Shown here: positions 12,094 to 24,700 of the stretch, piece by piece
Layout: each line of letters begins with the position of its first letter
How positions within the stretch are numbered: the stretch's first letter is position 1
Assembly (NCBI GenBank): GCA_023512835.1
Contig: CM042092.1
Location: forward strand, 44,944,535-45,008,534
Source of the DNA: Taxillus chinensis
Lineage: Eukaryota > Streptophyta > Magnoliopsida > Santalales > Loranthaceae
Reading direction: 5' to 3'
DNA length: 64,000 nucleotides
Notes under the pieces: model-generated
The model's input: the letters and a program-made list of their open reading frames with translations, nothing else
Databases searched by the model: none
What the model was told of the DNA's origin: nothing
Made by a program: the position numbers and the translations under genes

Positions 12094-14698
12094 CTACAAA
12101 AAGATGTCCTAACGAAGAGATTTAAAATAGCTGAATAGCTGATTATGATTCATGATTGCTTTAAGAGACCCAAAAGCAGTCTATTCATGATCAATTTGTT
12201 TTTTAATTAATTAAAAAACAAGTGGTCTATTCATCCCACCTTCGTTCATTAACTAAGTGGTTGCAGATTTGTTTCAATTCAGGACTTTGTGTTCTATCAA
12301 GATTTATTTATTATCTGTGCTTCCTTCATTTGCTGCTCAGTTTGCCATTACTGCGTTGCATTTTCATTGTTTATAAATAAAAATCATTATTTGCCCCTGG
12401 AATGGTTGTCGAGTTATTAAAAGGGGGTGACTGATATTTTGTTAAGTTGTATGTGGGTGGTGGTTCTTGCTAGTCCGTAAATCGCTATTTATTATCTTAT
12501 AATTTGCCCCTGTATGGGGACTGCCACGGTTCGTCTGAAGAAATATACGCACGAGGAAATGAGAAGAAAATTCCTCATTTAAACAAATTGAGGAGTCATT
12601 TCAAATTTTGATTTAAAACGTTATTAAAAATTATAAAAGGATTATATAAAAATGAATAAAATTATGAATTATATAGCAGTTGATATATATATATATATAC
12701 ACATTTATGAGTGTACAAATATATTATATTTTTATCACGTAATAATTTTAATTTTTAAATATTAAAATTGAGTATTTTATATCATTAAAATGCATAGAAA
12801 TTAAACCAATATGTGGTGGTTCTTGTGGGAGGAGAGGTTACAAGTTCGAGGCAAGTGAGGCCTGTGCCTTGGGTCCTCAAATATGGCCACAAAATTAGGG
12901 CCCCAATTTTGTCACGACTTCACTCTCCCTCATAGCACACGATACGCCTAACACCCTAACCTAATTGACAAGACGACTACAATGCCAGACAATCACCGTG
13001 TCGCTACATCACCATCGGACAATCCTCCATCCCACTGTTGACTGTCGCCCTTATGCTGATGCTCGATGCTTGATGGCCGACCAACGACTACCTTCACAAA
13101 ACCAGCCTCGAACGGTTGATCATCAGCTTTCATGGCATGACATCCTCCGATGGCGATGGCGGATCGCAGTCTTCACGGCTTGACAGCCTCCAACGGTCGG
13201 TCATCAGCCTTTATCTTCATTGATTCGGCTCTAGCGCTCTCCTTCTGCAATTGATTTTGTGATCTGACTATTGAGGCTATTTGAGGCTCTAACTCTCATA
13301 TTGAAGCTGTGGGCTATGGCCACGGACTGGGGCGTGACGCTGGGTCGGGGGTCGTCGGATTCGGGGGAATAGGCAAAGGCAAAGATAGCTTGATGAAAAA
13401 TCTGTTTTTTTTTTTGGGTTATTTTTTGAAGGATGGATTGTAGCGGAAATTGGGGAAAATGATGGTTGATTTGGGATGAAAACGTTGTTGATTGCGTTGT
13501 TGTAGACTAGGAGGGTTGCAATGGCAACGTTAGGAACCGACATTTGACAAATGAGAGTATATACCATATACTGTCAAATTGATTTATAAGGTGCAATTCT
13601 CAAACTATATATCATGCCAAATACACAATATAGTGTACTTTTAATTTAGAAAATGCAATTAATTCGTCTGTTTATCTAGTTATAACTTTTAATTTGTTAT
13701 TGTATAAATTGAATTATGAATGATTGGTTAATAACAACATGTTTGGTTGCAAAATCCTCCCGCCACACTGTCCCGCTGTAGGCTTGCAAATTTTCCCTTT
13801 CAGCTCCTATAGCCCTCCCACAGTGCAACTGACCTGCTGCTATGGTGATGGTGATAGCAATGGCGATATGTGACATTTACGCCTTTGACGACTCTCCCTA
13901 CCTCGATCGAAGCCTCTAGTGACCGGCGATCCGTCTGACTCAGTGACTCCAACCATCCGACGATAAGGGCTCCGAACTTAATAATCACCTTGGGCCCCTT
14001 TAATCTTAGGGCCAGGTGTCAACGTGAGTTACTTTAAGGAAAAAATAGAGAGATGCATAAAAATTAGTTCTAATATATTATTATGATATTTTATTTGTGA
14101 ATTATAAAGAAAGTGTTCAATTTAGAACCACCCCTCGAGTTAAGATATCACAAATAACCACTCGCGCCTCCTTGGCTGCTCGAGGGTCATTGAGTAATCT
14201 ATTCATGATGCCCAAGTCTGTCAGGTGTCAAGCATGCTAGAGTGGCGATTGGGTGGACCGTGGAGGGGAGGGGACAAAATGGCATCGGGCGACGATTGTG
14301 TGAAATGTAGTGGTTCCCCATGGGCGGGTCGCCACCGGGAACTCATTTTGGTGCTGGGCGGGCCGCCACCGGGAACTCTTTTTGGTGCTGGGCGGGTCGC
14401 CACCGGTGGCATTTGGGAGCGCGGTTCACCTGATGTGGGCGGGCAGTGATTTAAAACTGGTGGTCTTTTTTATTATTACTCCTTTCCTTTGTTTAGGATA
14501 GTGTTTGTGGGCATCCGGATTTGGGTTATTTTGTACCTAGCTGTTTGTGAGCTCACATTTTGGGTTTTCTAGGTTTGGTGTAGTTGGGCCTCATTTCTCA
14601 CTTCTTTGGACTATTATACCGGGCTGCCGTTGATTATACGGGTTTTCTAGCTACTGTCTTTGTTTGCATTTTGTTTTTGTATTTTAAATTTAAATTAT
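12094..14698. other. 3' flank of the reductase and AT-rich spacer, no gene seen
   Basis: The 3' UTR presumably begins at 12094; possible poly(A) signals (AATAAA-like) occur near 12376. A 26-bp perfect palindrome centred on TTAATTAATTAA lies at 12196-12221, with the words TCTATTCAT on both sides. A (TA)n run is near 12688. Between about 12930 and 13990 there are G/C-richer stretches with no intact ORF or recognisable domain; they could be captured gene fragments in a decayed transposon, but I found no terminal repeats to prove it. Confidence 0.5.
14322..14406. repeat. 34-bp minisatellite, about 2.5 units
   Basis: GGGCGGGTCGCCACCGGGAA recurs with exactly 34-bp spacing at 14322, 14356 and 14390. 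The repeat is much more G/C-rich than its surroundings. No coding role is evident. Confidence 0.85.
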
Positions 14699-14701
14699 TT
14701 A

Positions 14702-15087
14702 GAGCATTCACATCAGGTTTGATATAATTAAGTTTTCCCTATAATTTAGGGAAAAAAATACAGATTTGTTAAAATTACATTCACATCAGGTTCCCTAAAA
14801 TAGGGTATAGGGATAGGGAATGAATAGTAAATCCTTATATTTAGGGATTTACTATTCATCCCTAAATATTTTCTCTATAATTTTTTAATATGTATTATTA
14901 TACTTGTAATATTTTTATTGGTGATAATAAATGAAAAGATGAGAGAGAAAATAATATAAAATAAATTAAGTAATAAATGTAGATAGAAATAGGGAATGAG
15001 ATATTTGATGTTTTTGAAAAATAAGCAAATTAAATACTATTCATCTCCAAAATAGGGATAAAAATACCAAAATTGATGTGGATGCTC
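14702..15087. mobile_element. Tourist-like MITE
   Basis: Inverted termini GAGCATTCACATCAG (left) and TGATGTGGATGCTC (right), 386 bp, flanked by TTA on both sides (14699-14701, 15088-15090). The interior is AT-rich with internal repeats of a TAGGGA/TCCCTA word and has no ORF. Size, termini and TTA duplication fit PIF/Harbinger-derived MITEs. Confidence 0.85.
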
Positions 15088-15090
15088 TTA

Positions 15091-16669
15091 GTTGATATTT
15101 GGTAATGATTCTTAATTTAAATAAAACCATCGAGAATTCCATGATACATATAATTTGAATGAGAATAAGTGTGGATTTCATGATTATTTGAATTCAAATA
15201 AGTGTGGGTTTCAATTTATTATTCAAATGATACATATAATTTGAATAAGTGTGGGTTTCATGATTATTTTTGAATTCAAATTAAATTTAAATTTAAATTT
15301 AAATTTAAATTTTTTTATTCAATTTATTATGTTATTTTTTTTTCACTTTTTCTCACTCTCTTAGCCAACCTCTCTCCCATCCACTTTACTTTATTTAAGT
15401 TTTAAAAACAAAACAATTTATCAAACACAATTTTCTAAAAAAAGTGTGATTTCAGAATCCAAAATTATGTATTAAATAGATTTTTTTACAATCTTTAATT
15501 CAAATTATGATTCAAGTTTTAACTTCAATATAATCAAAATTATAAAACCAAAATACAAAAATAAAAACACATTAAATAGATGCTTGCTTACCAAAAATGA
15601 AAAATAAAATACTAGTGTAATAAAGATTAGCCCACATATGTCTAAGATGGTTTATAGTGTATTTGGTTGTTGAGTTTAAAAGTCCAAAATTATGTTAGAT
15701 AATAATATTGGCTCAATTTGATAATATTGGACTTTTAAAATAAAATACGTTTAGCCATGTTAAAAAAATTATTGTGAAAATAAGCATGTGAATATTTAGC
15801 AAACTATCAATTCAAAAGTGATAAAGATTTTAAAATTAAGTAATATGTATTTGATAAATCAAAAATACATTTGTTATAGTTATTTAAAAAGATAAAAATA
15901 TCCTTACTTTTTAAATTTTAAACCCACATATATTTTTATTTTGATTTTTAAATAGGGTTAACATTAGTATTTTATAAATTTTAAAGTAGTTGACATTGGT
16001 AATTTTAAAGTTTTAGTCTGGTAAAGCAACTTTAAAAAATAATCTCTAAACTATTTATAATTTTTAATTTAAAAAAACTAAAACTTTTTTAATAATATTT
16101 AAAAAAAAAACTCAAAAGGGTTGATCAAAGTTGCCCCATTTGAGGGGTTTTCGGAAAATTTTTTGATCTCCCAATAATTGCCCCAGTGTGGGGTGAACGA
16201 TGGATTGGGTTATGCGAATAGAAATATATTTTTTTTTAGGATCAAAAGGGTTGACATTGGTAATATTACGAGATAACACAAAATAATGGTCTCTCTTCAT
16301 TTTAAATGTTCAAAGTCTTTCTCAAGTTGCTCAAAGAAAAGTTTAGACTTGAAACTTTCTTATTTCTAGTGACAGAAGGAACCAGCTGTGGTTGCAGATC
16401 AAGTTCTTCATGAGTGCTCCAAGTGGGAATTGCCGTTGACGTGTGTTTTTTGGAATGGTGGTGTTGAACCCCATTTTGACCGGGTTACATCACAATCGTA
16501 CTTGGCAAAGGACCACAAGACTAAGGACCACTTTGGGAGACCTTTAAATTCCCCAAGTCAAGCATTAAGTGACAGAGGACGAAATTTGGAGAATATTGCA
16601 CTTGAGCACACTTGATTCTGAGAAGAAATGAAGAAACTAGGACAAAAATATCAAGTTTTGTACGAATTT
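15091..16669. other. AT-rich spacer with short direct repeats, no gene seen
   Basis: At 15118-15310 the words GATACATATAATTTGAAT and AAGTGTGGGTTTCATGATTA recur two or three times, ending in an ATTTAA-type run. Beyond that, only homopolymer-rich AT sequence and a few words repeated twice (for example AGTTGACATTGGTAAT-like at about 15990 and 16250). No ORF with a recognisable domain. Confidence 0.6.
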
Positions 16670-18090
16670 GAGTTGGACAGCCGGTGCGCCGTGCACTATT
16701 TTGCCAATAACTTCCCCGATACTTGTTGGAATTGAACAAAGTTACTTGAATTGGTTAGCTAACATCATTACCTATAATTTCCAATGGGTTTTAGATTGTT
16801 TCAATCTCTATATAATTATTTATGATTTTTTGAAGTTAGTAATCAAGTTTGGGTGGGACAACCGGTGTGTAGCGCCTTGTTCTACTAATAACTTTCTCAA
16901 TACTTATTGAAATCGAGCAAGGCCAATTGCATTGGTTAGATAACTGCTTTATATATCATTTCCAACTGATTTGACGACATTCCAACCTATGTTCAATTAG
17001 TTATAAGTTTTTGAATCAAACAAGAAGAATGCTTACTTTATCATGTACCCATGTGAGGTTTTTTAAGCTTTTCTCCAAAATGGATGATCCTTTTTGAGTG
17101 ATTCCAATTTTAGAAGATAGATAACAGAATTTGAAACAAAACAATACTAATTTGACCTTAATTCGAGCTCTGTGGAGAAAGTTATGAATTTTTCAGATTG
17201 CTCTAGAAATTTATCTTATTTTTTATGATTTTTGGTTCTTCATATGCATGTTTGTCTCACATTAATAGTTTTACTTCTCGTTGATCGAGTATATATACAA
17301 AGATACTCTCCTTACATAGCAAGTGAGAACAAGAAAGACCCAGGGAAGCCCAAGTAGAGTCGCCAGCTAGTAACTGAGCCCATATCTAGAATTTTTTGAG
17401 AGACACAAAATTCAGGATTCCAAATTGGTCCAATTCGGAGTAAGAATGATACAGAATAAGGACTCAATCATCTAGAATATGCTCAAATTTGGAGGTCAAA
17501 CTTGGTCAAATCGGAGTAAACCCAAATCCAGAGTGAGGATGATATGGAATAAGGACTCAATGATCCAGAATAACCCCAGATCTAGAGTGAGGATGAAGCG
17601 GAATAAGGACCCAATAATTCGGAATAAGCCTAGATCCAAAGGTCAAACTTGGTCAAATCCAGAGTAAGCCTAATGATCCGAAGTAAAGATGATACAGAAT
17701 AAGGACCCAATGATCTAGAATAAACCTAGATCTGGAGGTCAAACATGGTCAAACACGGAATAAGGATCCAATGACACGAGATAAGCCCAATGATACGGAA
17801 TAAGCCTTGATCCGGAGGTCAAACTTGGTCAAATACAGAATACCCAATGATATGGAATAAGGACCCAATGATCCGGAATAAGCCCAATGATACAGATCTA
17901 GATGTCAAACTTGGTCAAATCCGGAATACCCAATGATAAGGACCTAATGATACGGAATAAACCTAGTCCCGGAGGTCAAACTTGGTCAAATTCGGAATAT
18001 CCAATGATACAAAATAAGGACCCAATGATCTGGAGTAAGCCCAGATCTGGAGGTCAAACTTGGTCAAACCCAAAGGTTAAACTTGGTCAA
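16670..18090 (+). repeat. tandem repeats of an old Tat/Ogre-like LTR (left part)
   Basis: Two repeat systems are visible. First, a diverged 180-bp duplication starting GGACAGCCGGTG at about 16675 and GGACAACCGGTG at about 16855. Second, at about 17420-18085, an irregular array built from GGTCAAACTTGGTCAAAT, CCGGAATAAG and GACCCAATGATC words with unit length around 80-90 bp. The same words continue after the 26-kb insertion at 44283-44340, so this belongs to the LTR that ends at 45896. Its left end was not located. Confidence 0.55.
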
Positions 18091-18737
18091 TGTCACGCCC
18101 CCAAATTCAAGGGAACCCGAAACTAGGAATATGACTTCCCCTTGCCCGCACCCGAAAGGTCAAGGGGTTGCTGACTAGCACCAATGGAGACTACACGGCG
18201 GGTGCTGTCTCAAATATGCAACTCTATACAGTCATACATTAAGGGTAATCATGTACTTTCCCATATATCATCATGCATACAATGAGTCAAACAGTTATAT
18301 AAACATCACATCACAAACAATATGCAAATACAACTGTCCACGGACCCATGTCTGGGATACAACACATAAAACAATACAGAATATAATATTGTATCATACA
18401 TCAGAGTAGTGGGCGTCCTCCTGGAAGAAAGTCCTCCACTAGTATCGGGTCACACCTGAAAAAGGTAAACAGCAAGTAGGAGTGAGCGACAAGCTCAGTA
18501 GGTGACCCCAACACTTCACATCATGCAAACATACAAGTCTATACTACATGCTCTATGTACTCGTGCACTGTGTAGTGTGCACAATCATCAAGACTCAGCC
18601 TCCAAACCAACATCAGGACCCAGCCTGCCCACACAGGACAGCTTGTCCACGATCCTCCACGGGATCCCAGCTCAAGGCACTCAGCCTTAGCTCCACGAGC
18701 TCAACGGCTCAACTTAGGCCTTAGCCTGTCCCCAGCC

Positions 18738-20529
18738 TGTGAGGACCCATACCTTGAGTTAGTCACAGTTTTGCCTTCTGAGTAGAGTTTTTTTAGATTT
18801 TGACCTAGTGAATGGACTCCAATGAATTCACGTGTAAAAGGAAAGATGCTTAGAATGATGTCCTCTATCTACCACAGAAGTTTCAGGCCAAACAGACGTG
18901 TATATGAGGTGCACGTGAAATGGGTCCATTTCACGTGCAAGTGTGGTTGTCTTCTACATGATGCAAGGAGGCTAGGGGTGAAGTTTGAGCGAATTTGGAG
19001 TGCATTTGGAGTTGCACGTGAATTGGGGAATTCACGTGCAAATTGGCGTGCAGGCATGTTTTTGCATGGTTACCTTGGTTTTGTCATTCTAATCATCTTT
19101 TCCCAAAGGACCATGTTGGGATTGTGACCATTTTGGTGTGTATGGATGTGAGAAGGTCATAGCTTGTTTCATTAAAACTACGTCGTTTTGATGCTGAGAT
19201 TCACTTAATCAAAACTACGTCGTTTTGATGTTGTGTTGTCTATATAAGGAGGAGAAGCCCCTCTATTTTAGGTTTAGGGTTTGTTGCTCCACCAGCCATC
19301 GGAGAGAGAGAGAGAGAGAGGGAAGGAGAGCTCCTAGTTGCTGCCGGGCGTTTTGCGTGGGTGATCAGTGTCTTGTGGGCGGACAGCGTTCGGCGTGGGA
19401 ACCGTATTGCGGTGTTGTTGCCTTTTACTTGAGGTAGGGGTTCTGTTCTTCCTAAATCCTCCTCTATCCTAGGGTTCTAGGGCAGATTATAGAGTTATAC
19501 CTGTTTATATATATATGTAATCCATATAGGTGTGATCTCCTATATGGATGTTGGCCTTCAATGGCAGTTTTTGATGTATTCTAGTGTTGGATGGTGTGCA
19601 TATTAAGTGTTCGATAAAATGCCTGTGTGGATATGTCTGTGTGAATATGCCTAGTATGTGTTTGATAATATGCCTGTGTGGCTGGGTTTGTGGGTTGGTG
19701 AATGTATGCATGTTAAGCATTTGGTAAAATACCTGTGAGACTCTGCATGTCAAGTGTTTGATTTTGTGCCTGATGGGCTGTGCAAACTAAGTGTTTGGTA
19801 TTATGCCTGTGAAAGTGTGTATGCTACGTGTTTGGTTTAATGCCTGAGTGACCTTGTATGCTGTGTTTGTGGAACCCGATGGCTGTGGAAGCCCGGGACT
19901 GGAACTGTTAGCCCATGTGGCTAAGCCTATATGGCTGTGGATATGTTAGCCCATGTGGCTAAGCCTATATGGCCGTGGATATGTTAGCCCGTGTGGCTAA
20001 GCCTGAGTGGCTGTGGATATGTTAGCCTATATGGCTAAGCCTGTATGGCTGTGGATATGTGTGTGCTGTGTGATTGTGGAACACAACCTGTTTATATCTT
20101 ATTGTCACTACACTGCACCTGTACACACCCTCATGTAGACGCTAGGAGCATGGGATGGGTTGGGGAGACATGATCCCTACTGAGCTGTGGTTGCTCACCC
20201 CTCCCTCTATGTTGTGTTTTCTTTCAGGAGCATACAGGCGTTAGGTGGGACCCCAAGGTGGAAGACCTTATTTACTTTACTGTCTACCATTTATGTTATT
20301 TTTATGAGAATTGATGTAACCCCAGTGGGGATGGATTGAAAAGAGGATTTTGTTGTAATAAAGACTGGTTTGGATTGTGGATTGCTTTTATGAACTTTAC
20401 TGTCTTGAATGTGTTGTGGATGTTTAAAATGTTATGTTCGGGGTTTGCACCCTAACCCCTTTGCCCTCCGTGTGGGTACAAGGGGAGTCACGTACCGGTT
20501 TCCTCGGGTTGGAAATCCGGGGCGTGACA
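18738..20529 (+). repeat. 5' LTR of the non-autonomous element, with promoter features
   Basis: TGTGAGGACCC to GGGGCGTGACA. In order: G-box hairpins at 18911-18938 and 19014-19039, paired ACGT palindromes at 19171-19192 and 19208-19229, TATA box TATATAAG at 19241, a GA tract at 19303-19320, the CCATATAGG hairpin at 19520-19549, a 37-bp minisatellite (TTAGCCCATGTGGCTAAGCC) at about 19905-20060, and an AATAAA signal near 20358. This is a complete U3-R-U5 layout. Confidence 0.9.
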
Positions 20530-21343
20530 ATATGGTATCAGAGCATGGTCTAGTTGGCCTAGGGTAGTGGGCGGATCTGGTTATCTTGAGTCTTTTGGAG
20601 GAGCCTGGAGGCACATGCCTGATCAACATGGTCCTCTTTGAGCCTCTAAGGTGTACTTGGGGTAGTCCAGACCTGAGGTAGGGTTTGCATGCATTGGCAT
20701 TAGGGCACTAGTTGCATTTGTTGTCTTTGTGTGATTGTGTGGGTAACCGAGATAAAGTATGTGAGAGAAAATATGAAGAACATGTTTTAATCTGTGCAAC
20801 TCTGATTAACTCTGATTTTATGACAACTTGAGCTGTGTGCTTGTGGAATTGCTGTTTGTGCAATGTGGTTTAATGAGAACTGAAATGTGTGCAGTGTGTG
20901 TAATTGCATGGATAAATGGTTTGAACGTGATAACATGGAAAAGAATTTGTGATGGTTCGAGCATGAAAACATGGAAAAAAAATTGTGGTATTGAAACTGA
21001 GTGCTTGTGAACGTGAAGCTTGTGAAATGTGAACTGTTAATAAAATAAAATAATAATAATCAAGAAAAAAATAAATAAATAAATACATTAAATTAAATAT
21101 GTAATAATGTTGGTGTTCTGTGAATGATTGAGCATGTGATTTGTTTGGCATGGTGTGCAATAAACAAGGTTATGAGCAGTGCGATGGAGTGTAAATTTGT
21201 ATGGTCTGTGAAATTTGTTTGGTAAATTTGTAAATTTATGTGGTAATAATGCGTGTTATAGCTTAAGCTGCTTAGTCGGTAGTGGTCTCGCGATTGTTGA
21301 GATCATTTAGTGTTAATCTGGAGCGCTACCTTTTCGCTTAACC
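20530..21343 (+). other. PBS and leader of the non-autonomous element
   Basis: The primer-binding site TGGTATCAGAGC starts 3 bp after the LTR. The following leader shares words such as GCATTAGGGCACTAGTTGCA with the leaders of the tandem array (reverse strand at about 55875 and 63075), so it is homologous to the autonomous family. No ORF. Confidence 0.75.
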
Positions 21344-21790
21344 AATGTTTCTGGAAACTATAAGCCGTGCGACTATTGAGGTAACAGAGGAGGCTGCGAC
21401 CCAGGTTGGGCAAGTGAGAGAGCTGCAGGCTGAAGGTGATAGACTAATCACGGCAGAGGTTGGCGTCTTGAGCTCGATTATTCCGGAGGTGAGGGATGCA
21501 ATTCGACAACTAATCAGGAGCGAGGTACGCCGAGGGCTGTCAGCCCTCAACACTCCCGTTTGAGCCCCGTTTCCCAAAGGGTTGCGCTTGCTGTGGACAA
21601 CCGGGACATTGGAAAAGAGAGTGTGCCAAGAAGCAGTACCGGTGTCGCCTCTGTGGAATAGTAGGACGTCTTCGTACAATCTGTCTTGGTAGGACCGGGA
21701 GTGATGTTGGAGGACTAGCTAGTGAGGCCCGTAGAAGAGCAAGACAGAACTTCATTGGTGGTATCGTGCCCCTTTGGTGGGTCGTCAGTT
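21344..21790 (+). pseudogene. gag remnant with zinc knuckle
   Basis: A 72-codon frame at 21345-21563 ends with VRDAIRQLIRSEVRRGL, which resembles the LREGLRQDVREEVRREM helix of the array's gag N-terminus. In another frame from 21583 a CX2CX4HX4C knuckle (CACCGQPGHWKREC) is intact and is followed by a second one with the His replaced by Arg (CRLCGIVGRLRTIC). The central capsid-like part of gag is missing between them, so the two ends have been brought together by deletion. Confidence 0.65.
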
Positions 21791-24700
21791 GAGTCTCGTA
21801 CTAGTTATGTGAGGCAGGGTGAACTTTATCATGTCACGTTTGAGTTAGCATTTCGAATGGATGTGGTTGGTGACCTGTTAGGAAATAAATAAGTAAAAAG
21901 AGTAAATATAGATTCATAACGCTGGAAGAATAATGAGTAACTAATAAAAAAATATGGGTGTTGATTTTATAAGTGAGTGATATTCAATTTTGGCACATGT
22001 GGATAATCAAAGTAACCAAATCTTGTAGGCAACCTTTTTTCTAGTGGGAGGAAATTTAGACTGGCTAGCTAGTAGAGCTTGAGGTGTGAGGTGATGGCTT
22101 GTGGGTTGTTGTGTGTCCCCTCCTTGGCAACCTTGAGTAATAGAAATGTGTTTTTATGCGGATAGAGGTATGTGTTGGAATACTACATGAAAGGGATATT
22201 CCTATGGTTACCTTTCCAAGTGTTGTGGTTGAAGGAGGAAAACACAGCTAGTATAGCCGCTCCTTGGGTCCATGAGGTGTTGACTTGTTGGCTAGGGTGG
22301 TTGTTGCTAGTTCTTGATTAGTGATTATATAGGTGTTATGGGTTCTCAGATGGCCAAGCAGTAGCCATGTGTCGTGCTTATGGTGTATCGAAAACACCGA
22401 GTAATGTAAAACAGATATGTTGTGAAACCAGTTTGTGCATGTATGAAATGTGCGGTGTTCTAGAAATGAACTAGCGGCTATGAGTGGGTTTTGAGGGTTA
22501 TGCCCGGTGCATCAATTTGGTAAAAAGAGGTAAGCAAGTGAGATTTGGCAGGCCTTGTTCGGGCTATCTTTCTCTAGGGGCGGAGGGTGTACTTTGGCAT
22601 GGTAGGGCCATTCCTTTGCTTCGTATCCTGTGGAAAGTAGGCTTAGAGGAGGAGAGAAGGTGTAAGGCTGGTACGTTCTACTCTTCAGGTGTTTTGTGTT
22701 TCATTGCTTTTGTGCTGAAAAACGTGGTATTGTGTTGTTGTATGTGTTGCATCTGCGGTAAAGGCATATAGCAAAGTTGCTACATGTGGGTGTTGTGACA
22801 CATATGTGTAGAGGAGGATGAGGCGTGGTGTAGTGGCATATTAACTGTGGTGTGGGGATGAAGAAAAGTGTTGGATGTGATGTTATTAATATTATTCCTT
22901 ATCTGGTGTGATGTTTAATATTAAAGTGTTGATAAGCTAGGAAAAGGGTATTAGTGTTATTTATGAGTCAGTCGGCCGTTTTTGCTTAAAAAGGGTATTA
23001 GTGCTACTCCCTGGGGAGAGATTTATGTCGGGCGGATATCACAAGGGTGTATGTTTTGGAGCGGTGGTGGTAGGCGGGTGATCTATATCTGTTCTCCTCG
23101 AAAACCTTTCATGTGTAGTATCACACGGTAAGTGAGATGGTTCACGCCATCAAGGTGTCGGTGTATTTGAGACTTTTGTTGGTGTATTGAGATGGAACGC
23201 GATGGTTGGTATAGGGGAGTTGGTAGGCCATGAGGTGGAGTATGTCATAGAGGCAAAGAACTCCCTTGTGACCTGTGAATGGCGACACGAGAGGGATCAA
23301 TTGTCTTGTTAGGGTGGGGGGATTTTTCCTGGTCGAGAGAGAGAGCCGTGTTAGTTATACTTCACCGATAAGTTCCACTTCATTGCGTTTGGTGTTTGCC
23401 GACTCGGAAAGGCGTTAACACTTGGGCTGTAGTGTATGCCTCGGTTAGTATGCAGGCCGTGGGACCTTAGTGGATACCTATTTAACCGTGATCAAGGATG
23501 CTAGCACGAAGTGTCCGGAGAGCCGTTATCGTGTAGTGTTCTGGTTCGTCTGGTTCACAGACTTCTTTTAGTCGATCCTCACGGTCGGTGACCGGTGATA
23601 GTAGGATGGTGGATTTTGGTCTTGCTGTGGTTGTGTATGGTACTGCATTTGTTGTTTTGAGTTACTCCTTGGACTCCGTTGGGCGTCTTGTTGATCGTGA
23701 CCGAAGTGGTGGAGAGCAAACTTCATCCCGCTCGTAGTTGTGTCCTGGATTGTAAGTCATCTTGAGTTCCCTTTGGCATTGGTTGGGTTTCGTTGTTGCG
23801 TGTATCGCTATAGAGTGAGACGGTTTCAGTTGTGATGCGAGTCGTCTTGTGGTGATATCCCCCGTGTGGGATTGTGATTGTGGTTTGCATAATGCTTTTC
23901 TCTTGTTTGTTTGTGTTTCCTTGTGACCTCTTTGTGTTTGCTGTCAGGGTAAGGTCTACATATGGAGTGTGGCTGCGTTGTAAATTGTTAGTGTCCGTTG
24001 ACATCAAATCTCAGTGGTGTCATTGTTAGGTATTTTACGTTGTGGAGTGTTGGTCCTATTGTGACACGAGTAGGCATCTAACGCCGAGTACCCTGCTATG
24101 TCGATGCAGTGACTTCTCGTTCACTCATATGAATTCTAGCGAATGAATGTTTCACGCATAGGCTTGTGGTGTTGGCCTTGTTCGGTTGTCAGGGTCTTAA
24201 TGAATCCGTGGGAGGTTTCTCAACCTCACTGTTGTCAGACTTGCTTACATGAGTTGTTGTCAGCACACTAATTGGCCAAGCTCTAGTTCTTGTTGTGATC
24301 ATGGGTGTTATGTGTTGCTTTGATCTTCTCGTGATGTTTACTACTTGATTTCTCTTTTCGGGGACGAACCGTCCAAAGGTGGGAAGGTTGTGAGGAAACT
24401 CCCTGCGGCTGAGTTTGTATGGTGTCAGCGAGTGGGCAGTGGAACGTTAAATGTGTAGTAGTGTTTTGTTTGTGCCTTGTTCCTTGTAGTGGTGTTTATG
24501 ATGTGAGTTGGTCTGTGACCTATGTGATTTGTTACACATACGTGTTGGGGATGGGCGTATATGTCGTACACCATCGTGACATGTGAATACTTGTGACATG
24601 TGTTAGGTGAGGAGAACAAGGATTGTTTATGAGATTCGAATATGTTTCCCTATCATGCTGTGTTGTATTGGGTCTGTGGGTACGTGCCTTCATGTGTGTT

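Noticed and set aside
12930..13990. Pack-type gene fragments in GC-richer spacer
   Set aside because: No terminal inverted repeats or target duplication could be found to define an element.
20533..20544. tRNA-like matches at LTR borders
   Set aside because: They are primer-binding sites complementary to tRNA 3' ends, not tRNA genes.
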